From Rhizophagus irregularis (lineage: Eukaryota > Glomeromycota > Glomeromycetes > Glomerales > Glomeraceae): a stretch of 64,000 nt of DNA. A program made the position numbers and the translations under genes. Location of the stretch: assembly GCF_026210795.1 (NCBI RefSeq), contig NC_089452.1, positions 496,001 to 560,000 on the forward strand, read 5' to 3'. Of this stretch, positions 22,001-31,469 are shown one piece after another. The notes below the pieces were generated by a model that did no database searches, was not told where the DNA came from, and worked only from the letters and a program-made list of their open reading frames with translations. How positions within the stretch are numbered: the stretch's first letter is position 1; each line of letters starts with the position of its first letter.

Positions 22001-22975
22001 ATGCCGATAGACATACCGGAAAAAAAGTTTGAGTTAGCAAGAAATACCTTGCTCGAGCAGGATATCATAAAAGTGAATATAACGGAAGAGGATACAGCTG
22101 AAAAGAAATTAATAGAAGAAGATACAAAGTCAAAAAAAATTGTAGTTTTAAGCGGTGTATCACTTGAAAACTTCTGCAAGTTACGTGCAGAAGCGAGAAA
22201 GTTTAAAATTTACATCCGTTTAGTTAAAGGTGAAATAATCGTGTACGAAACACCCAGTCCTGTTCACTCATTCACAACAGGATATTTGAGTAATTTAATA
22301 GGAGCTTGGAGCAACTATCTTGATGTTGGTGGCGAACTAGATATGACTATTAGTCATGATACTGAGTATATTTCTGACATCGTAATTGAACCAATACAAC
22401 CTCTACAACCTGGACAACAACAGCTTGGACCTGCACCACCTGGAAGCGTACCGATGCCAAGAATGATTATAGAAGTGGGGAGATATGAGTCTATTGGAAG
22501 TTTGCATTCTTTGGCAAAAGAATATTTTTCCAATTCTACGCAAACCAATTTAATACAAGTTTATTTATTAATTAAAATATTCCCTCGTCAGTCAGCTGGT
22601 ACCGCTGCGATGGTTGCGATGATTTATTTACGTGATAATCAGATTCCTGGACAAAACCGACCAAACGCATCCATGATAACAGTACAAAACACACAACCAA
22701 ACCTCGTAATTTCATTTGGAACAGCACCTCTTCATCAAGAATCAATAGATATCATTAATAGTACCGGAATACAAAATTATAGATTCATTGGCTTCCTTCA
22801 GCCTGAAGATATTGCTTGTACGAATGCCGGAATGCCGAATTACCAAATTGATATACCGTCAAATTTACTTTTCAATGGTTTTCCTGGAGGTGTACCTCAG
22901 GGAACACCAAATAATTTAAACATAGATCTATGGGAGGTTCAGCAACGAATTCTGCGTCGTCTGGTGAGTGCATAG
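22001..22975 (+). CDS. Uma2-like (DUF820, PD-(D/E)XK nuclease fold) protein
   Basis: Intact single-exon frame of 324 residues. After a charged N-terminus (1-50), residues 52-195 resemble the Uma2/DUF820 'putative restriction endonuclease' family: GEIIVYE (77-83), a conserved His in SPVHSFTTG (89), a spaced SDIVIEP with Asp126, then MIIEVGRYES with Glu158, followed by the helix HSLAKEYF. Asp126, Glu158 and the hydrophobic strands fit the family's DxxV...ExV arrangement. The usual Lys is not apparent, as in many Uma2 members, so nuclease activity is unproven. A Gln/Pro-rich insert (QPLQPGQQQLGPAPPGS, 133-149) separates the two halves. Residues 200-324 form an additional C-terminal region I do not recognise. 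The family is common in cyanobacteria and other bacteria; descent by ancient transfer is inference. (TA)n lies just upstream and an R1 copy just downstream. Confidence 0.75.
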   Translation: MPIDIPEKKFELARNTLLEQDIIKVNITEEDTAEKKLIEEDTKSKKIVVLSGVSLENFCKLRAEARKFKIYIRLVKGEIIVYETPSPVHSFTTGYLSNLIGAWSNYLDVGGELDMTISHDTEYISDIVIEPIQPLQPGQQQLGPAPPGSVPMPRMIIEVGRYESIGSLHSLAKEYFSNSTQTNLIQVYLLIKIFPRQSAGTAAMVAMIYLRDNQIPGQNRPNASMITVQNTQPNLVISFGTAPLHQESIDIINSTGIQNYRFIGFLQPEDIACTNAGMPNYQIDIPSNLLFNGFPGGVPQGTPNNLNIDLWEVQQRILRRLVSA

Positions 22976-23042
22976 AAAATACGTACATATTATAAAACAA
23001 CTAATTATAAAATATATATATTTATGTATGAGTATATACAAA

Positions 23043-23330
23043 TTACTTATTTTAAATAAAATTCTTTTTTTTTTGCGATGCAATATTTAAAATCCTTTTT
23101 TTGTCATGTCATTTCGTAATATTTATAAAATATTTAAGTTTTCTTGATTTCAAATGTAGTTGATAATCCCATGCATAAATAGAATTTAAAGAACCGGAGG
23201 CGCATGTCTATGACTTAAAAGTAATATTAGGCTGAAATAATTTAAAAACTTCTTAACTAAGTTATAAATTTTGAAACTTAAATTACCTAACAAGAAAGGA
23301 TTCCCTCGCAAGATTCCGTTTTACAAATAG
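23043..23330. repeat. R1 dispersed repeat, copy 4
   Basis: Begins 67 bp after the Uma2-like stop codon and runs to CTCGCAAGATTCCGTTT. Its presence right after the gene suggests that the repeat supplies 3' flanking sequence or marks a duplication boundary. Confidence 0.75.
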
Positions 23331-23333
23331 TTG

Positions 23334-23620
23334 TTAATCGTCAATACGTCCTTTAGTTATTCCTATAGTACGTCCAACCTTGAATACACAATCTGAAGTT
23401 TCTATCAAATTGACATTTCTGATACCCGAAAGCACAATAGGCTTAAGAGACTGAAGTTTGAACTCTGATTCAGGGATGGCAACATCTTTCGGATTTATGG
23501 ACTGTTTCTTATCAGGGTCATCAACCAAACCTATGGTGGCATCAATTCCATACAATTTTTTGTCAATCTCATAATTGTCACATATACCATTCACAAATGT
23601 TTGCAAATTCTGTAGACCTC
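23334..23620 (-). pseudogene. Trypsin-like (S1-type) protease fragment
   Basis: An open frame of about 90 residues without a natural start. It reads VNGICDNYEIDKKLYGID, AIPESEFKLQSLKP, and ends SDCVFKVGRTIGITKGRIDD then stop. The VFKVGRTIGITKG segment matches the V.K.GR.TG.T.G strand typical of trypsin-like and V8-like serine peptidases, just before the Gly-Asp-Ser-Gly nucleophile region, which is absent. Frame and homology begin abruptly near 23606. Beyond that the plus strand instead shows a coding-like stretch (PYLNERLVSSRTPTIRS..., to a stop at 23811), so two unrelated gene fragments appear to be joined. One end abuts an R1 repeat. Confidence 0.5.
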
Positions 23621-23811
23621 ATCCTTATTTGAATGAACGTTTAGTTTCTTCTCGAACTCCAACTATTCGTTCTGCTATGCCAACCTACCGTTATGAATGC
23701 TTTAACCGAACAACTCGCTTCATCGAACAATCTTCATCGTCAAATATTACCTTTTTACAAAAATCTTTTCAAGATACATCATTAATTTTCAATTTCAAAT
23801 ATTCTGCATAA

Positions 23812-24809
23812 AAGTGATGGGCGCATTTTTGGAATGTCTATATAGTACACGGACTCATTATGATTATATTGATAAATATTATGTAATAACATTATTTCTA
23901 TTTATTTTATTGAATATCTATTATAATTCTAATTAATAGTAAACATATTTCAATAACCCATAATCATAAATACCCGAGTATACCCAATAAACTGGTAACT
24001 GACCGCAGCTCTAACTAAAAACTGATTACCATGATTATGAGTTACTGTATATACTGTATTATAGATGATAAAATAATGTAATCATTTAATGAATTTTAAT
24101 CTACTCCCGCAGTTATAAAGAAGTTTATTGTCTTGAACAAATTTTTGATTCATTGAAATTAGTTTATATAAAAATTTGGATTCAAAATAAATAAAAGCAA
24201 ATCAAATTAATATTGTTTCCACAAGATATAAATATTATTACAATTTATAAACATAAAATTGACACCATTAACATCTCATCTGTCTATAACATTATAAATA
24301 TTTCTTACAATTTTAGATAGTTATTGCGTCAATCAAAAGTTTAATATGAGTATATGACTCACCTATACAATATTAGATATATTATGTAATAATTGTGTCT
24401 GATCGACGATCTTTCCTCAAACGCGTACTATAGAACACGACGTGTCTCAATAAATATACATGAGTCAATTTTCAGAAAAAAAAGTATATATATCCTATAT
24501 TTTTTTCATACGTTTAATTTTTTTGTATGGTTAAAATACTTTTTCGTATGTTTATCTTATTTTTTTGTACGTTATTTTTTATTTCAATGACTCGGCAACA
24601 AAAAAAAAGTTGTTCGTGCGTGAACAACTGTTGTTTGTCGAAAAAAAAGTTTTTTTTTTTCTTTGGTCGTTAAATGAGGCAACTAAATTCCTCAAGGGTG
24701 CAACAATATGCAAGAAAAAAAAATAATTTTTTATTCTTCAACCAACAACTACTGTTTAATACTAAAAAAAAATGTATTTCTGGGTAATTGATTACCTATC
24801 ATTTGGTTT
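23812..24809. other. AT-rich region with a small hairpin
   Basis: 23954-24050 is a short inverted repeat: AATAACCCATAATCAT pairs with ATGATTATGAGTTACT across about 65 bp. Otherwise AT-rich, with no supported gene. Confidence 0.4.
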
Positions 24810-25266
24810 TCAATACTCTTGAAGACCAACGTGATCTTCACTATGATGACGAGAAGGTTTTGATTGTTCATGACCAGGTAATGGAGTATTGAGTAATATT
24901 CGGTATATACTGTACTTATTTATCTTTGCCTTTTTTATAAGAACTCTCTTCTTTTTTGGCATAGGAGTCATTAGTTTGTTTCTTTTCCAAAAAATCAACC
25001 ATTTCCTTTTCTTTATCTTTAATTAAAACTTGGGCGGGAGCAGGCCAGCTTGTTTGATCTTCCAATGGTGGTAATATTGGTGAAAATTTTGTTCTCCTTG
25101 AATCTTTTTTATTATATTTTCTAGAATCATCAAAAGACTCATTGTGATCATTATCTTGATTGTCTGTTCTTTTACAACTATCAGCTAATACATATGATTT
25201 TATCATTTTAACATATTTTTTCATATAATTAACATACTTTTTCGTATAGTTAACATACTTTTTCAA
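24810..25266 (-). pseudogene. Unrecognised Lys-rich gene with one frameshift
   Basis: The 116-codon frame from 25266 starts with a low-complexity repeat (KKYVNYTKKYVNYMKKYV). It becomes compositionally normal (FSPILPPLEDQTSWPAP, VLIKDKEKEMVDFLEKK) and stops after SYKKGKDK at 24916. The neighbouring frame takes over with LLNTPLPGHEQSKPSRHH and GLQEY to a stop at 24810-24812. A single-base shift near 24935 would join the two. Hydrophilic, probably disordered. No family recognised. The N-terminal repeat may be chance translation of AT-rich tandem DNA. Confidence 0.4.
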
Positions 25267-25368
25267 ACAATATATATATCTGTTGTAAAATCATTAGATA
25301 CCAAAGGTTACCAAATTTCGCAAAAGTCTTCTAAGCCATATACAATAGAGAGCCACAGTACGGAAGTT

Positions 25369-26297
25369 AAAGGCCTTCTTTCTTGAGTGGAAAATGACTC
25401 AAGAGACTTTAAAAGAGGTGTGTATTTTTTTATTTGCAAAGTGGGTAACTTCCTAAGCTAAAATTAGAACGGATAACTCATTGAGTCAGGGAGTTCACAA
25501 ATTTTACTTAGGAGGGTACTGGATTTGTTTGTTTGGGTTGGGTAAGGGTGAGCAAAGTGGGTAATTCCTATGAAATTACCTGCTTTTTTTTTATTTTTAT
25601 TTTTATTTTTTTATTCCCTTTTTTTTCTTTTTTTTTATTTCATTTTTATTTCTTTTGTTCACTTGATAACTAACTCAAGCAGATAACATCCTACTTTGTT
25701 ATTAGTAAAGTCTGCTAATTCTAAAGGAGGAATTGGCTATGTCTTCTTTACTATTAAATAAAAATTTAGCACACTATTAACAATTTCTTCTTTTTCATAA
25801 TAGGTAAATACAGAGATTTTACAATCACTGGTAAAATGAAGAAATTTTGCTGAGTTTATTCAAAAAGTAACAGATTATACAAAACCGGAAAAGCCACTCA
25901 AGAAGAAAGGGAGAGAATTGATACATTATTAAATGAATTTTTAGACCCCTATAATTATGGCAGAATGATCGTAAAGTGAACAACAGAATTGATCCTTTAT
26001 GGAAGTTGATAGAAAATTTGGTTGAGATTTTTCAAATGGATAATTATACAGATCATAAACTTTTTTAAAAAAATCTGCCATCACAATTAACTCCAGAAGG
26101 TTTAAAAAAATTGAGCAATGCTTATAATGAAGGATTGAAAAGAATAAAAGAAGTCTATTGTCAGGAAGTCATTAAAACTGAACGGATAAAATAAATAAGC
26201 CCATGCATTATTGCTTAAAGATATAATGCCAACTGAAACAGAAATTAATAATGTTTTAAAAAATTTACCGGCTGAATGGGATAGTCTAGAGAGTTAA
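25369..26297 (+). pseudogene. Broken multi-exon gene of unknown function
   Basis: A possible first exon (MTQETLKE) ends at AAAGAG|GTGTGT, and an acceptor-like TTTCATAATAG precedes TEILQSLVK near 25804. Downstream coding-like stretches in shifting frames read EFIQKVTDYTKP, TLLNEFLDPYNYGRM, NRIDPLWKLIENLVEIFQ, NLPSQLTPEGLKKLSNAY, NEGLKRIKEVYCQEVIK and ETEINNVLKNLPAEWDS, ending in a stop near 26297. At least four frameshifts or stops are needed to connect them. The last segment loosely recalls copia-type Gag (LP.EW/Y.S), but that is a guess. Confidence 0.45.
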
Positions 26298-27099
26298 ACA
26301 TCATTATAATAATAATAAGATGTCCAAAAAAAGAAATAAATTTTATAAAATTCAGTCATTTAACTCTTTGAGTATATATAATTATATAAAACCAAAAATT
26401 TGACTTTACGATAAGAAGTCTTTAAAAACTACACTTTTAAAACTTAGTTTATCGAAAAAGCCCATTTTAATATGTCTAATACACTAAATGAGTTTATATA
26501 ACTTCAGAATTGGGAGGATTTTAAAGAAATGCTTAAAATAATACATAAATTTCGTATATTATACACGTTTTTTATTGATGAAAATTTTTTTTTAAAAAAT
26601 AAATGATTAAATTCTTTAGGTCACATGCTATTCTAATGTAACAATTGGATAGTTATATGTATATCATTTTTATAGACTTTTAATATAATCAAAGTTTTCC
26701 TATAATGTTACACCGATTTTTTTACTGTAACATATATTTGTCCGGTGATTGTTATATAAAAAAAGTATCATTTGTATAATTTTCAGATATTATTAAAATA
26801 AACTGATAATTTAGACTATATATTAATTTTGAAACATATGTCAATTTATCTGAGTTAATTTATTTAATAGACGCGAAAACTGATATTTTTCGCGTTTTCG
26901 TGTATTTATTGCTCATAGTTTATAAAAAGTTTGTACAACAAAAAATAAAAAGGTCTTAACTGTTAAATATCCTTTTCAATTTCAATACGAAAAAATTTTA
27001 CGAAATAAATTTTAATATATATATATATATATATATATTTTACAAAAAACTCTTTACGAAAATAATTTTTTTACCCAACTTCTCATCCAATTCACCCAA
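26298..27099. other. AT-rich intergenic region with (TA)n
   Basis: Holds a (TA)11 tract at about 27017-27040. No supported gene. The immediate 5' flank of the next gene fragment is the pyrimidine-rich CCCAACTTCTCATCCAATTC. Confidence 0.5.
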
Positions 27100-27797
27100 A
27101 TGCCACGACATAAGAAATCGTCTAAAGGACATTCTTGGGGTAATTTGATAGTTGTTTACAATAAAGGACAGGTTTATCAAAACGTAGTTTCAATAAAAAA
27201 ATATTTTAATATACAAATAAAAAAGTATTCATTATTTAATCATGTTGAAAATAATAGTACTCTGGAAAAAACACTACACGAGTTCCATCCCCACCACCCC
27301 CATCTTCACAGCAATCACAAACTGAAAAAGAATAAGAGCAAAGAACAAGAGCCTGCTGTTGAGAAATCTGAAAAAGAAATTTCGAAGCCCAACTCATAAA
27401 CCTGGTTCTTTAACAGCAAATAACAAAAACCAAAACTTCATTTATCAACTCATAATCACGTAGTTCAAATAAGTAATGATTCAACGGTTGGAGATGACGA
27501 GTCAATTTGGGATGAGGGAGATCAGCCTACTACTTCTTATAATATAGCCAGAAAACTTTCTAGTGTCAAAGAAGACGTTTGTTATCCATTAAGAACCGCT
27601 AACAAGGTGATGGAATAGATTATAATGCATTAGAAGAATATACTACAGAAGAAAAAACTTCAGCGAAAAAAGATGAGGGAAATTATCATTTATTGCCTTC
27701 GTCTATTGATGTTAAGCAGAATAAGGACAGGCAGAATGAGACTAGGGTATTACATGGTATGTATAAATTAACAAGTTTGCTGGATGGACGTGAGTAG
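27100..27797 (+). pseudogene. Broken hydrophilic gene of unknown function
   Basis: Starts MPRHKKSSKGHSWGNLI and stays open for 99 codons, with a His-rich segment (HEFHPHHPHLHSNHK) and a Lys/Glu-rich tail. After a stop, other frames continue HVVQISNDSTVGDDESIW, DEGDQPTTSYNIARKLSS, then GDGIDYNALEEYTTEEK, and end RVLHGMYKLTSLLDGRE. The combined coding-like length is about 230 codons. At least two frameshifts separate the pieces, unless unrecognised introns do. The pieces are acidic and Ser/Thr-rich, probably disordered. No family recognised. Confidence 0.45.
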
Positions 27798-28039
27798 GTA
27801 TATACAAACTACTTTATCTGTATTTTCTGATAGATTATGGGAATTATAATTATCCTAACGAGCAAATAGTTGGTAGGACAAATTTTTGCCAAATGTAATT
27901 ATCTTACTATATTAGGATAATACTATGGCGCATGACATTATGATCGACTCATAAAAAAGGAAGTTAATTTAATTGCAAAAAAAAAATTTTTTTTTTGTTC
28001 TTACTTCTTACCAAATTATTTTTTAATCATGACTGAAAT

Positions 28040-28560
28040 TAATTTGACAAAATAGGTGCGCACTGCAGGGTTCACGCCTCACATGAGACATGCTTGGTGC
28101 ATCCAAGGTTACAGCCGAAAGTCTTCCGGATGGTAAACTGTTATGGTCAGAAATCGTTGATAGTTTGCCACTCCAGTTGTGTAGGTTTGGTGAACTATCA
28201 ATGATGACATATGTATACTGGTTGCTGCAGACACTTATGAATGTTTGTAAATTATAGGTAATGCTGATAATGACGGTGCCTCCCTCAGGTGATAACACAG
28301 GGTGCGAAGCCTTCTGTTAATTTTTGCTGGACCTTATCCTCTGTAATGCAAATAAGGTCTTCGGATTCCTACGAGTTTGTACCAGACGCACCACTACCTA
28401 CATATGAGCAGACCATAGAGAATGGATGGCTAGTTTAGAGTCTCACATGGGAAGAGTTATTTTTGTAATAACCTTTTGTGATAAGATTCGGATTAGTAAG
28501 TGATCAGATGCGATCGCATCGTCGTTTGTATCTAGCTCATTGTTTCTTTGCGGTACGAGG
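28040..28560. other. GC-enriched island of unknown nature
   Basis: About 500 bp with visibly higher GC than its surroundings and no homopolymer runs. It contains a hairpin (GGACCTTAT ... ATAAGGTCT with a 13-base loop near 28330-28365). A 91-codon minus-strand frame (28023-28298) exists but is not recognised. It may be a fragment of a retroelement or a structured RNA gene. Confidence 0.35.
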
Positions 28561-28626
28561 GTTTAAGCTACATTTATGACGAAATTTCTTAAACCTTTTT
28601 CGGTAAAATTATCTTTTATCGTGGTT

Positions 28627-29330
28627 GATAAGCTTGTGTACTTTTTTTTCTTTACGAATGAAATTTTAACCAATGAAATTTGTAAAAATTTTTATGTTAC
28701 ACGAAATTTTTTTCGAAAAAACAATAAAATCCTTGCAATAATTACCAATTATTTAATCAATAAAATGTAATTGACCCAATTTGCTTATATATGGTTAATA
28801 TTTCGTGTCACAACGTTACACAATTGTACATAAAATAGATGCCGTTTTTTTCCATAGTTCTAATTCTTATTCATGGTTGATCGAAATTTTACAAAATTAT
28901 TTTTTAAAATTAAAATTTTATTTTTATTAATTTACCATAAATATATAAAAAGATAACTGAAATTTGTATAAAATCCGAGTTGTAACGTTTTTTATCATTA
29001 ACTTTATCCTGTAAAATACAAGAACCATACACTTTCAATAAATATATATTCGTAAATTGTAGTAATAAGAACCTTTAAAATCTAATCCGTTAGGATCTAT
29101 ATATTAAATAGTGTAATAATGGAAGATTAAAAAATTTGTTTAAACAAACGGTCAGTTCCTTTACGCACGAAAATGCGAAAAGTGCGTTGCATAGAAATTT
29201 AATTTTATTGAATAATAAAAAAATAAATATATAAAATATATAAAGATATCGTGAATCGTGAATCCTTTACAAGCTTTGAATGTATAACAATAAAAAGATA
29301 TTATATACGTTATAACACAAAAAATATGGA
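28627..29330. repeat. Repeat flank downstream of the third Asn/Gln-rich gene
   Basis: Matches 10570-11240 and 15985-16710: the R1 3' end, ACAACGTTACACAATTGTACAT, TTATCCTGTAAAATACAAGAA, ATTAAATAGTGTAATAATGG and AAATTTGTTTAAACAAACGG. The whole 3' flank of the Asn/Gln-rich gene was duplicated with it. Confidence 0.7.
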
Positions 29331-29337
29331 CGATAGT

Positions 29338-29973
29338 TCAATTATCATAATTGTTTCTAAAAGATTCATTCAAATCATCATCTGGTTGAAATTGAGATCG
29401 AGATATACGATTGTTATCAACATTCTGCATATTAACAGCAGGTCTAGTATTCAGTTGTGGTACTGCCATGAAAGAATAAGAATGTGCGTCATTACTGCGG
29501 CTTTTGTTTCTAAAATTTTGTTCATTTGGTTTCCGATAAGGACTCATTCTATTTACAATCCGATTTTTCGGTAAAGTTGAAGATCGAACATATTGAGTTC
29601 TTTGTTGGGTTTGATCATTTTGTAATTTAATAACAATTTCCAATTCAATTTTAAGAATTTGATTTTGAGAAGAATCAATCCTCTTCGAAATTTTTGGAAT
29701 AGAAACTTTCGCGCTTGCATTATCATAATCGTGTTGTGTAGGTACAAAGTCATTTTGTTGAACATGTTCATCATGCTGCAAAGATGCTTGATGATATTGT
29801 AAATTGGAAGTAGAAATGGATTCTTGTATGTTACTATTTTGAACAGTAACATAATCACCAGTGGTATTCGACACGTTTTCATAATAAGGTTGTTGTAAAG
29901 AATTATCAATAAATTCAGAATTAGATTCGTGATCACTATTATTATCAATAAAAGTGTTAAAATGTAAAGACAT
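29338..29973 (-). CDS. Asn/Gln-rich protein of unknown function (copy 3 of 3)
   Basis: Intact 211-residue homologue of 11244-11870. It begins MSLHFNTFIDNNSDHESN, has the same central helix-forming segment (KIELEIVIKLQNDQ), basic stretch (NRMSPYRKPNEQNFRNKS) and tail (FQPDDDLNESFRNNYDN). It differs by codon-sized insertions (an extra Thr in NTTGDY; RS and HSYS additions near residue 160) and scattered substitutions. Preservation of the frame through these indels argues for a functional protein, at least until recently. The flanks on both sides are duplicated with copies 1 and 2. No domain recognised. Confidence 0.7.
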   Translation of the reverse strand: MSLHFNTFIDNNSDHESNSEFIDNSLQQPYYENVSNTTGDYVTVQNSNIQESISTSNLQYHQASLQHDEHVQQNDFVPTQHDYDNASAKVSIPKISKRIDSSQNQILKIELEIVIKLQNDQTQQRTQYVRSSTLPKNRIVNRMSPYRKPNEQNFRNKSRSNDAHSYSFMAVPQLNTRPAVNMQNVDNNRISRSQFQPDDDLNESFRNNYDN

Positions 29974-30046
29974 TGTGTAGTATTTTTATTATGTTTATTA
30001 GAAAGGAAGATTGAACTAGGTAAAATTCTAATGGACACGTAGTGTA

Positions 30047-30054
30047 TTTATATA
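30047..30054 (-). promoter_or_regulatory. TATA box upstream of copy 3
   Basis: TATATAAATACAC on the minus strand, 74 bp before the ATG, at the same position as in copies 1 and 2. Confidence 0.5.
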
Positions 30055-30364
30055 AGTTTTTAATAAATACCCCTTAAATTTATAATTGTACAATTCCTGC
30101 AGTTTGTTTTGCTTTACAAGGTCGTACAATAAAATAAAATAAAATCTCTTACATTCATAAATAAATTTTTTAATTACAACAGTTATCACCTTTTTATATT
30201 ATTTACATTAAAAAATTATATTTACATTAGTTCATTATATTTAATATTTTACTTTTTTATTTTACGATATTTATATAGTTTAGATACGAATATATAATAT
30301 CCAAAACAGTAGTTGCATAAATATCATACTGTATAAAAAAATGCAATTTGAATCAAAATCAATC

Positions 30365-30700
30365 AAATTATGAAAAAACCTGCATCCTGATGAATTAATA
30401 AATTATTTCTATAACGAAAATATTGGTATCGCACAGAAAATTATAATAACAAGAGGATTAGGAGGAAGCTTTCAAAGCCTAAGGAGACAAACGATTACAC
30501 CAAGTTACTTTCTAGTAAAGCAAGCAAAATTGAAGAAAATTGTTGATAACTTTAAGAATCTTCCAAAAAATAAAACCGACGATAAACTTTCTATGTTCCA
30601 TGCCAAATTTTCTTTAAATGATGTTCCTTGTGAATTAGAGTATGATTTATCAATGTTCTATATAAGGTCGTACAAAATAATGGGATATTTTAAAATTGTT
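30365..30700 (+). pseudogene. P-family-associated fragment with longer 3' part
   Basis: Begins with CCTGCATCCTGATGAATTAATA (equivalent to the SWRINK region), then GGATTAGGAGGAAGC. It stays open from 30530 as VDNFKNLPKNKTDDKLS, MFHAKFSLNDVPCELEYD. The block at 17925-18165 is the closest relative. Out-of-frame joins at the 5' end show decay. Confidence 0.5.
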
Positions 30701-30837
30701 GAATTTTTATTTTTATTTTTCTTTATTTGTATTTGTATTTTATTTTATTTTTTACTGTGGACAATAAGGTTAATGACATTTTTACAAAGGAGTTTTGTAA
30801 TTGTAACCAGAACTTTTCTTTAAGGTGATTTTTCTAT

Positions 30838-31463
30838 TGAACTGTTTATTATTTATTATTATTATTATTTTTTTTTTGTAATATTTTATATATTTCAACG
30901 TGAATATACTAAAAACTTGGTTGCATAAAATCTTTATGGACCATTCAAAATCTCGACGATTATAAAAATCCAGAAACTTAATTATTTCTAACTCTCGTTA
31001 TTAGTAGATATTCATTATCATACTTGTTATCCCAGACACATTATCTACAAAATATAATAATAATAATTTTTTATTTTTTGCAAAGTATTATATAAAGAAT
31101 TAAAAAAATATTAATTGTTGCGGAAAAACTAATTTTTATAAATAATTAATAATAAATAAAAATTATTGATTTACAAAATTTTTACATATTAATTAAAAAT
31201 CATTAACTGTACAATAAAAACAAACCATATTATTGCGAAATATTAAAAAAAGATAATGATAATATTAGAAATAATTAATTTTGAAGTTTCGGGATTATGA
31301 TTCGTCAGGATTGTGCAATCGTCGAGATTTTGAATGGTCATATACAGTAATAAACAATAATATTGACTTTATGCAACCATTTTGTGATATAAAGGGCTTC
31401 AGTACATCCGCGTTTAAGCTATATAAAATATTATGTAAAATAAAAAAAAATAATAAACAGTTC
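30838..31463. mobile_element. Palindromic element with arms of about 160-190 bp
   Basis: The left arm (30838-31000: TGAACTGTTTATTATT, GGTTGCATAAA, ACCATTCAAAATCTCGACGA) is repeated in reverse complement as the right arm (31268-31463: TCGTCGAGATTTTGAATGGT, TTTATGCAACC, AATAATAAACAGTTCA). About 265 bp of AT-rich sequence without genes lies between. The arms also resemble the P-family 5' flank (GAACGAATATGTTAAAACC..GGTTGAA). Such a structure would give a long hairpin in single-stranded DNA or RNA. The ORFs overlapping it arise from the inverted arms. Confidence 0.75.
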
Positions 31464-31469
31464 ATACAT

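Noticed and set aside
22354-22548. Minus-strand ORF inside the Uma2-like gene
   Set aside because: Antisense shadow of a clearly coding plus-strand frame.
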